Source: Methyloceanibacter sp.
GTDB lineage: Bacteria > Pseudomonadota > Alphaproteobacteria > Rhizobiales > Methyloligellaceae
Assembly: GCA_022865725.1 (NCBI GenBank)
Contig: JALHTP010000368.1
Span: forward strand, 1 to 18,110
DNA: 18,110 nt
Direction: 5' to 3'
Under the pieces are notes generated by a model that worked only from the letters and a program-made list of their open reading frames with translations, did no database searches and was not told where the DNA came from. A program made the position numbers and the translations under genes. This document shows, one piece after another, positions 13,792 to 18,110 of the stretch. Numbering within the stretch: the stretch's first letter is position 1; each line of letters opens with the position of its first letter.

Positions 13792-14073
13792 TTGCGATCT
13801 CACCTCATCGCCTTGCTCTTGCTGGCGCCGGCCGCGTCCGGCCTGGGCTGCGCCAGCCAGGACCAGGCAACCAAGGCGGCGGAGCACGCCGCAATGGAGA
13901 GCGAGGACGATGCGACGTGCCGGCAGAAGGGCGCGGAGGGAAGCCCAGCCTATGTCGATTGCCGCAAGAGCCTCGCCGAGGCGAAGGTCAAGCAGGGCGC
14001 CGTCCAAGAGCAGAAGCGAAGAGATTTCGACCGGGTGCTCGGCGCCGGAACCGACGGCCAGAACAACTATTGA
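13792..14073 (+). CDS. Small lipoprotein-like protein
   Basis: A 93-residue protein if started at the TTG at 13792, which has AAAGGAG about seven bases upstream and gives Met-Arg-Ser-His, a run Leu-Ile-Ala-Leu-Leu-Leu-Leu, then Ser-Gly-Leu-Gly-Cys at about 16-20. This is a lipoprotein-type signal, although the residue at -3 is not the usual Leu. A longer version from the ATG at 13693 (126 residues) has no Shine-Dalgarno, and its basic leader would bury the signal. The mature part is hydrophilic and helical, rich in Ala, Lys, Gln and Asp, with two cysteines (Thr-Cys-Arg-Gln-Lys-Gly and Val-Asp-Cys-Arg-Lys-Ser) spaced about 16 apart, likely a disulfide. Function unknown. It ends seven bases before the 3' end of a tRNA gene on the other strand. 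Confidence 0.65.
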   Translation: MRSHLIALLLLAPAASGLGCASQDQATKAAEHAAMESEDDATCRQKGAEGSPAYVDCRKSLAEAKVKQGAVQEQKRRDFDRVLGAGTDGQNNY

Positions 14074-14079
14074 TTTTGT

Positions 14080-14155
14080 TGGTGCCGGCTGGAGGACTCG
14101 AACCCCCGACCTACTGATTACAAATCAGCCGCTCTACCACCTGAGCTAAGCCGGC
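14080..14155 (-). tRNA. tRNA-Thr (anticodon TGT)
   Basis: On the minus strand a full cloverleaf can be drawn. The 7-bp acceptor GCCGGCT (from 14155) pairs with AGCCGGC (14084-14090). The D-arm has GCTC and GAGC around AGGTGGTA. The anticodon stem GCTGA/TCAGT flanks a TTTGTAA loop with anticodon TGT. The T-arm GGGGG/CCTCC encloses TTCGAGT. Discriminator A and an encoded CCA (14080-14082) complete the 3' end. No intron or truncation is seen. Confidence 0.95.
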
Positions 14156-14191
14156 ATCTCTGGAGCCAAACGAGTTAAGCGCCAAGCTTGT

Positions 14192-14277
14192 GGAAGGCAA
14201 GCCTCGCGGGAGTTCAGAACCGGTAGCTGATGTCCCCATACACGCCGAAGCGCTCGCTGGTGAATTGCTTCAGCTCC
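14192..14277. repeat. 86-bp direct repeat, copy 1 (duplicated 3' end of outer-membrane barrel gene)
   Basis: This block matches 15059-15144 over 86 bases with a single difference (A at 14238, G at 15105). It carries the last 20 codons and stop of the barrel gene plus about 20 bp of its downstream flank. It lies 37 bp outside the 5' end of the tRNA-Thr gene. Confidence 0.9.
14214..14277 (-). pseudogene. Duplicated C-terminal fragment of the outer-membrane barrel gene
   Basis: On the minus strand these bases encode the same C-terminal 20 residues as the barrel gene (ending Gly-Asp-Ile-Ser-Tyr-Arg-Phe, then stop). The sequence further upstream (14278-14543) stays open in this frame but does not resemble the barrel. 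It is most likely a gene remnant; a chimeric small protein ending in a beta-signal is formally possible but lacks a convincing start or export signal. Confidence 0.7.
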
Positions 14278-14593
14278 CGCGCGATAGGGCGTGACCGACC
14301 GAAGGGAGGGCCCGCCAAGAACACCAGCCTCCGTCCGCTATACCCCCAGCTTCGGCCGAAGTTGCTGCCGAATGGCGGAACGGTCAAAGTGGGCCAAAAG
14401 CAGAACTCAACGGATTTCTGCCATCCCCGGCGCGGATAGTATGTCCAGGTGGATTTGGAGGGTTTGCCCTTGATCAAACTTCGAAAGAAGGCCCCCGTTG
14501 TGAGGCCGCCGAAAACGGCGGCAGGGCCGTCCGTTGCCCGCAATGGGCAACGACATCATGACGATGGAACTACTGCATTAGGGAGAAAACGCA
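14278..14593. other. Intergenic region with a palindrome and two adjacent hairpins before the EF-hand gene
   Basis: These 316 bp hold no supported gene. Seen: the perfect palindrome CTTCGGCCGAAG at 14350-14361; a hairpin GCCGCCG-AAAA-CGGCGGC at 14505-14522; and a hairpin GTTGCCC-GCAAT-GGGCAAC at 14533-14551. The two hairpins are 10 bases apart and end about 30 bases before the EF-hand gene's ribosome-binding site, so they could fold in its 5' leader. Neither is followed by a T-tract. No insertion sequence ends or transposase frame are seen. Confidence 0.5.
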
Positions 14594-14935
14594 ATGACCA
14601 AAAATTCGGTCGCTTTCGTTCTGGTTCTGCTGCTTTCCGGAACGGCCGCCGTCGCCGCCAGCAGCTGGGCTGACAACTTCACAATGCTCGACACCGATGG
14701 CAGCGGCACGATCAGCCGCTCGGAGTGGGACGCGAACTCGGGGAAGCTCGATCCTACGATGAACCCGACCCTTCAGACGATGGACACCGACAACAGTAAC
14801 AGCGTCGGTGCGGCCGAATGGGCTGCGGCCGAAGGAATGAAGACGGCCATCGGCAACAACTGTAAGGAGTCCACGTCTTCCTGGTGTCCGTGCCAGAACC
14901 ATCCTGAAAAGCCGGAGTGTCAGAAGTCGAATTAG
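14594..14935 (+). CDS. Small secreted EF-hand calcium-binding protein
   Basis: A 113-residue protein. The ATG at 14594 has GGGAG about nine bases upstream. A signal peptide covers about residues 1-22 (cleavage after Ala-Val-Ala-Ala). Two EF-hand loops follow. The first, DTDGSGTISRSE, is canonical at all ligand positions (1, 3, 5, 12) with Gly at 6. The second, DTDNSNSVGAAE, keeps Asp, Asp, Ser and Glu but has Asn at 6 instead of Gly. Each is followed by a Trp. Neither loop has Pro at position 2, so it does not look like lanmodulin. The C-terminus is Cys-rich (Cys-Lys-Glu, Trp-Cys-Pro-Cys, Pro-Glu-Cys), suggesting disulfides. It presumably binds calcium in the periplasm; partner unknown. A strong hairpin terminator lies after the stop, so it is probably monocistronic. 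Confidence 0.85.
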   Translation: MTKNSVAFVLVLLLSGTAAVAASSWADNFTMLDTDGSGTISRSEWDANSGKLDPTMNPTLQTMDTDNSNSVGAAEWAAAEGMKTAIGNNCKESTSSWCPCQNHPEKPECQKSN

Positions 14936-14959
14936 CGCTTGACCCACCGGCACCGGTTC

Positions 14960-14999
14960 AAAGGCGGTTGGCGATGAGCCAATCGCCTTTGTCATTTTA
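14960..14999 (+). terminator. Rho-independent terminator after the EF-hand gene
   Basis: AAAGGCG-GTTGGC (14960-14972) pairs with GCCAAT-CGCCTTT (14978-14990) over a GATGA loop. The stem is 13 bp with one G-U pair and is followed by GTCATTTTA. It begins 25 bp after the stop of the EF-hand gene. Confidence 0.75.
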
Positions 15000-15058
15000 G
15001 GTGCGAGCGGGGTCGGAATTTGCGCCGGGTTTTAGGGCGATGGACAAGGACGGGAAAA

Positions 15059-15144
15059 GGAAGGCAAGCCTCGCGGGAGTTCAGAACCGGTAGCTGATGT
15101 CCCCGTACACGCCGAAGCGCTCGCTGGTGAATTGCTTCAGCTCC
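15059..15144. repeat. 86-bp direct repeat, copy 2 (native 3' end of the barrel gene)
   Basis: Matches 14192-14277 with one mismatch. This copy is in its natural place: it is continuous in frame with the barrel gene, apart from the amber codon upstream, and contains its normal TGA at 15081-15083. Confidence 0.9.
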
Positions 15145-16067
15145 ACCTCTTCGTCGAAATGGACGAACTCGCTCTTGCCGTCGACCGTCGCATACCAATA
15201 GCGGACGCCGGCGCCGGCCGACTAGCACGGCGTGAAATCGTAGCGCAAGGCGGCTTCGAGCTGATAGCCCCAGCCGAGCCCGCGATCCACGACGTTGGGG
15301 ACGCGGCCGAGATCCTGGCGCAAGAAGTGACTGTCCTCGTTCCACACATAAGCCACAGGCAGCACGGCAGCCTCGCCCATCACCCGCAGCCGATTCCAGA
15401 GCTTGAGCTCGACCTCGCCGCCGAGCCGGAGCGAGGACCAGTTCGCCTGGTTCTCGATGACTTCGGTGGAGAAGGGCACGACGACGGTCCCCGGAGTTCC
15501 GCACAAGGCGCCGTCAATGTCATCCTTGTTGCAGCGCACCCCGTAGGCCGTCGCCGTCTCTTGCCAGAAATTGAAACCGATAAAGGGACTGAGCGAGAAC
15601 TTGGTGGCGCGGTCGATCAGCGCGAAATGCTGTCCGACATCGATGGTGCCGTAGATCAGGTCGTCGCCCTTGAGCTTGCTGAAGGTGTCGGAGAATTTGA
15701 TCTGGCCGGCGTAATAGTCCTCGTCGTCGAGGCTGTCGCCGCTCAAGCCGCCGCCGCCGACAAAGCCCTTGGCGAAGGTGTCGGTTTCGTTCCGCGCGTA
15801 CCAGAAGAACTCGCCGGAATAGCCGTCCATGTCTTCGTATTTCAGCACCGAGGTGGGGTTGCCGTACGCCGGATTCTGCCGGCTCGAATTGATGCTGAAA
15901 TGCGTCTTGCCGACGCTTTGCCAATAGCGGACGCCAAGCTCGAATCTCGGCTCGAGCATGGGGGGCAGGGGGATGGCGTAGACATTCGGCACTTGGACAG
16001 TCTGTGCCCGCGCGCCGGTGCCGATAAAGGCGACCGCGCACACTGCCAGAACCCAGCCCTTGCGCAT
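15081..16067 (-). pseudogene. Outer-membrane beta-barrel protein gene interrupted by an in-frame TAG
   Basis: The frame from the ATG at 16065-16067 (GAGG ten bases upstream) has a signal peptide (cleavage after Ala-Arg-Ala at 21). It then has many amphipathic strands rich in aromatic residues, beginning with Arg-Phe-Glu-Leu-Gly-Val-Arg-Tyr-Trp, typical of a small outer-membrane barrel, perhaps of the omptin-like fold. It stops at TAG (15222-15224) after 281 residues, in the sequence Asp-Phe-Thr-Pro-Cys-stop. The same frame then continues for 46 codons as Ser-Ala-Gly-Ala-Gly-Val-Arg-Tyr-Trp-Tyr and ends Tyr-Gly-Asp-Ile-Ser-Tyr-Arg-Phe before TGA at 15081. That is the C-terminal aromatic signal needed for barrel assembly. 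One base change (for example TGG to TAG) would explain the break. The truncated product (15222-16067) would lack its last strands. A sequencing error or readthrough is possible. Confidence 0.8.
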
Positions 16068-16188
16068 CGAATGCGGGCCTCGAAAAATCGGTGGAATGAG
16101 CCCTTCGCTCATCAGCCGACAATGCAAGGCGTGTGGTTAAGGCAGGATTAAGAATCGTCCCGCAATAGGACAGGATTTGGCGGTGCCG

Positions 16189-16608
16189 CTATTTGCGGCG
16201 GCTCGCCAGGAGTCCGGCGACGAAGGCGATGGCGAGCAGCGTCACGGGCCCGACTTGCTGCATCGCCTGGCCGACACCTTGCTCGAGCATCCCGGCGCCT
16301 TCGCCGCGCGCCGCCAGCATGCTTGGCGCTTGCGGCTTTCGCTTCCGCGCAAAGAGGGGAAGCGTGGCGAGGATCAGGACGCCGAGCAGAGCCAGGGCGG
16401 CGGCAACGATGCCCGCCGCCTCGGCCGGGGTGAAGCCATGCGCGACCAGCGCCTGATAGGCGGCGAGCAGGCCGAACGCGGCGGCGCCGATGAGCAGGAC
16501 CGCCGCGACGGCAACCACGACGGCCTGCCTGAGCGAGCGCTCGACCGATTCCTTGATGCGCAGGCCGACCTGGAGCGATGAGAGCAGCGCGAGCGCCGAG
16601 CGGAGCAT
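16189..16608 (-). CDS. Holin-superfamily-like small membrane protein (phage holin 3_6 / DUF1469 type)
   Basis: A 139-residue protein from the ATG at 16606-16608, with GAAGGG upstream. A short amphipathic N-terminus with Glu-Ser-Val-Glu-Arg-Ser-Leu-Arg-Gln (about 20-28) precedes two close membrane helices (about 29-50 and 63-87). A basic loop Ala-Arg-Lys-Arg-Lys-Pro follows, then a Gly/Met/Gln-rich linker and a third hydrophobic segment (about 122-134) ending in Ser-Arg-Arg-Lys. This resembles the widespread bacterial holin-like family PF07332 (often annotated as DUF1469), which is usually chromosomal and not a phage gene. It lies 11 bases behind a DUF883-like gene on the same strand, a pairing common in stress-related envelope operons. 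Function in this family is poorly known. Confidence 0.7.
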   Translation of the reverse strand: MLRSALALLSSLQVGLRIKESVERSLRQAVVVAVAAVLLIGAAAFGLLAAYQALVAHGFTPAEAAGIVAAALALLGVLILATLPLFARKRKPQAPSMLAARGEGAGMLEQGVGQAMQQVGPVTLLAIAFVAGLLASRRK

Positions 16609-16619
16609 GGACCCTTCGC

Positions 16620-16901
16620 CTAGCGACGCGTGAAGACACCAAACAGGAAACCTAATCCTGCGGCGATGGCGACGGCCTGGAGGGGATTGCGCCTGATGGC
16701 CTCCTCGGCCTCATAGGCGGTCTCCATCGCCTTGTCCTGCGCGCGATTGACCTGGCCCTTGGCGATGCGGCCGACAGTCGAGGTGAGGTTCTGGACGTCG
16801 GCGCGGATCGCATCGATCTGGTTGGCGAGCTCATCCGCGTCGCGGGGGCTGGCGCCGGCGCGCTTGGCGCTCGAGCGGATATCGCTATCGGCTGATGACA
16901 T
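16620..16901 (-). CDS. DUF883 family protein (ElaB/YqjD-like)
   Basis: A 93-residue protein from the ATG at 16899-16901, with AAGGA eight bases upstream; a longer frame to 17060 has no site and no family features. Residues about 20-65 form a charged helix (Asp-Glu-Leu-Ala-Asn-Gln-Ile-Asp-Ala-Ile-Arg-Ala-Asp-Val). Then comes Ala-Ile-Arg-Arg-Asn-Pro-Leu-Gln-Ala-Val-Ala-Ile-Ala-Ala-Gly-Leu-Gly-Phe-Leu-Phe-Gly, the C-terminal membrane anchor typical of the family, ending Thr-Arg-Arg. E. coli relatives (YqjD, ElaB) are inner-membrane, stationary-phase proteins, YqjD associating with ribosomes. First gene of a two-gene operon with the holin-like gene. Confidence 0.8.
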   Translation of the reverse strand: MSSADSDIRSSAKRAGASPRDADELANQIDAIRADVQNLTSTVGRIAKGQVNRAQDKAMETAYEAEEAIRRNPLQAVAIAAGLGFLFGVFTRR

Positions 16902-17158
16902 TGGGTTTTTCCTTCCCTGGAGAGATGGCTCGGGGGTGACGTGGCATAGGCAACTCTGCGCGGGCGGCTTGGTTCCGTGGCGCGCTTTTGGGGAAAGCTT
17001 TGCGACGCGAGTTGATGGGCGCAAGACCGCCGCTGTCAAGGGGCGTGACGCGGAAGACACAGCCGATGCGCTGGCATGGTTGCCGGAGACTTGCCTCGGG
17101 CATGGCGGCCTTCTAGACTTTAGTTTGCGCCGAGGGGTTTGCTCGAGGGGGCATGAGC

Positions 17159-17470
17159 ATGGGCACTTGCAGGCTTAGCTTGGCGGTCGTCGCCATTTTG
17201 ACTCTCCCCATCGTCTTCAAGCCGGCGCCTGCCAGCGCCGTTGCGGCGTTGGCGGTCGCGACCATGCCTGCCGCCGCGCCGCTGCGTCCGCTCGCCGCCG
17301 CGCATTTCCGCAAGACGCAGTCCTTTTATTGCTATCCGCGGAACTATTGGTGGTTCTATCGGCCCTACACCACCGGACAGGACGGCCACCCCCGCTGCAT
17401 GCCCTATTTTCATTATCTCGAGCCGACCTATGACGGCGGCCGCGGCCGGCCAAACCGCTACGTCAAATAA
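17159..17470 (+). CDS. Small secreted protein rich in aromatic residues
   Basis: A 103-residue protein. The ATG at 17159 is preferred over 17153 because AGGGGG sits seven bases upstream. The signal peptide has a hydrophobic core (about 6-20) and a cleavage site after Pro-Ala-Ser-Ala. After an Ala/Pro-rich stretch, the mature end is dense in Tyr, Trp, Phe and Pro (Phe-Tyr-Cys-Tyr-Pro-Arg-Asn-Tyr-Trp-Trp-Phe-Tyr-Arg-Pro-Tyr) with two mature-region cysteines, which may pair. Many alphaproteobacteria encode such short exported proteins of unknown function. It diverges from the DUF883-like gene and precedes a similar secreted gene by 149 bp. Confidence 0.65.
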   Translation: MGTCRLSLAVVAILTLPIVFKPAPASAVAALAVATMPAAAPLRPLAAAHFRKTQSFYCYPRNYWWFYRPYTTGQDGHPRCMPYFHYLEPTYDGGRGRPNRYVK

Positions 17471-17619
17471 GTCGCAGGGAATGCGTTGGGGCCCCACGCC
17501 TCGCGCGCGGCCGATGACAACGCGGCGTTAACCCTACCGATACTTGCAAGCGGTAGCCTTCAGGCGCCTTCCCGACGATTCGACAACGGGGAGGGTAGCC
17601 CCCTGAGTGGAGTCGTAAG

Positions 17620-18012
17620 ATGAAAGTCGTGTTGAGTTTTGCCGCCATGCTCGTGCTGGCGGTCGGCGTTGCCGTTACGGCGGTCGACACCGCCAGTGCC
17701 CAGTGCGCCGCGCCCTGCGGCGCCATTCTCGTGCCCGCACCCAATCCGATCCCGTTACGCCGCCTCGTTGTCCGCCCCGCGCCGGTTGTCGCGCCGTGCG
17801 GAGTCGGCTGCGTCAATGGAGCGGCCGCTTACGCCGCTCCTCCGCCATGCGGTCAGGGCGGCTGCGGCGGCACGGCCTTCGTCTATTATCCGAAGCGCGT
17901 CTATGCCTATTGGAAGCAGCCGGGTTACACCGCGTGCTATCCCGGTGTTGGGAATTGCTACTGGCGCAGGGACTGCTGGTACGACTCGTTCGGCCGCCGC
18001 TTCTGCAACTAG
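17620..18012 (+). CDS. Small secreted cysteine-rich protein
   Basis: A 130-residue protein from the ATG at 17620 with GTGGAG seven bases upstream. The signal peptide ends at Thr-Ala-Ser-Ala-Gln (about 23-28). The mature part has cysteine pairs spaced three to four apart (Cys-Ala-Ala-Pro-Cys, Cys-Gly-Val-Gly-Cys, Cys-Gly-Gln-Gly-Gly-Cys). It ends in an aromatic Cys-rich tail with Asn-Cys-Tyr-Trp-Arg-Arg-Asp-Cys-Trp-Tyr-Asp-Ser-Phe-Gly-Arg-Arg-Phe-Cys-Asn. About ten cysteines suggest disulfide bonding outside the cytoplasm. It shares an overall style with the preceding gene but is not an obvious paralogue. Function unknown. After its stop, 98 bp remain with no gene seen. Confidence 0.7.
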   Translation: MKVVLSFAAMLVLAVGVAVTAVDTASAQCAAPCGAILVPAPNPIPLRRLVVRPAPVVAPCGVGCVNGAAAYAAPPPCGQGGCGGTAFVYYPKRVYAYWKQPGYTACYPGVGNCYWRRDCWYDSFGRRFCN

Positions 18013-18110
18013 GGCGTGGACGCATAAACTGAACGAAAAATCGGATGACGACTTCGAGCCGAGGACGGACCTCAATCAGCCGGTCGGAGGCTTGCCGGTG
18101 TTGACTGCCA

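Noticed and set aside
14278..14593. Insertion-sequence remnant between the repeats
   Set aside because: No transposase frame, no terminal inverted repeats and no target-site duplication could be identified by eye.
14594..14935. Lanmodulin homologue
   Set aside because: Only two EF-hands, and neither has the Pro at loop position 2 that marks lanmodulin; loop 1 is a canonical calcium type.
14080..15144. Genomic island integrated at tRNA-Thr
   Set aside because: The 86-bp repeat lies outside the tRNA 5' end and contains no tRNA 3' sequence; no integrase or duplicated tRNA end is seen.
16189..16608. Prophage holin as evidence of a phage region
   Set aside because: This holin-superfamily type is common on chromosomes, is paired here with a DUF883-like stress gene, and no other phage genes are present.

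Overview
The window is high-GC DNA with bacterial gene density. It carries a pyrroloquinoline quinone (PQQ) biosynthesis locus and two periplasmic binding-protein-like genes of families associated with PQQ-dependent alcohol/methanol dehydrogenases. Together with the PqqA sequence, an OxyR of the alpha/gamma type and many small secreted proteins, this suggests a methylotrophic or alcohol-oxidising alphaproteobacterium, probably of the Hyphomicrobiales. That placement is an inference, because no rRNA or other strong phylogenetic marker is present.

Layout. 1-3180: the 3' part of a MoxJ/XoxJ-like binding protein (+), a convergent second binding protein of the PQQ-dehydrogenase-associated type (-), and a divergent small polytopic membrane protein (+). 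3230-5924: the PQQ operon on the minus strand. It starts with a 29-residue pqqA (5835-5924), then a 351-nt gap with a hairpin terminator/attenuator, then pqqC-pqqD-pqqE joined by ATGA overlaps. There is no pqqB in the window. 6123-8694: an oxyR homologue with both redox cysteines, divergent from pqqA, followed by a sodium:solute symporter. The pqqA-oxyR intergenic region holds a phased array of CTTAT/ATAAG half-sites at an exact 22-bp period. This is the most interesting regulatory signal in the window and suggests a peroxide-responsive link to PQQ synthesis.

8710-13184: a secreted hypothetical protein, a secreted S10-type serine carboxypeptidase-like protein, and a 543-residue unknown with a charged N-terminal coil, an alanine-rich helical middle, one clear membrane helix and a C-terminal domain. 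Its stop codon lies in a 17-bp x4 tandem repeat. 13285-16067: a Cys-rich secreted protein, a small lipoprotein, tRNA-Thr(TGT), a secreted EF-hand protein, and an outer-membrane beta-barrel gene broken by an in-frame amber codon. The barrel gene's last 86 bp, including 20 C-terminal codons, occur a second time next to the tRNA. 16189-18110: a two-gene envelope/stress operon (holin-like plus DUF883-like) and two small secreted proteins.

How the genes fit together. The PQQ operon would supply cofactor to periplasmic quinoprotein dehydrogenases, which the two binding-protein families normally accompany. PqqC chemistry releases hydrogen peroxide, so an adjacent OxyR-type regulator makes biological sense. 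Short direct repeats recur at gene ends (both ends of oxyR, the end of the 543-residue gene, the end of the barrel gene), which suggests slippage or local duplication has shaped this locus.
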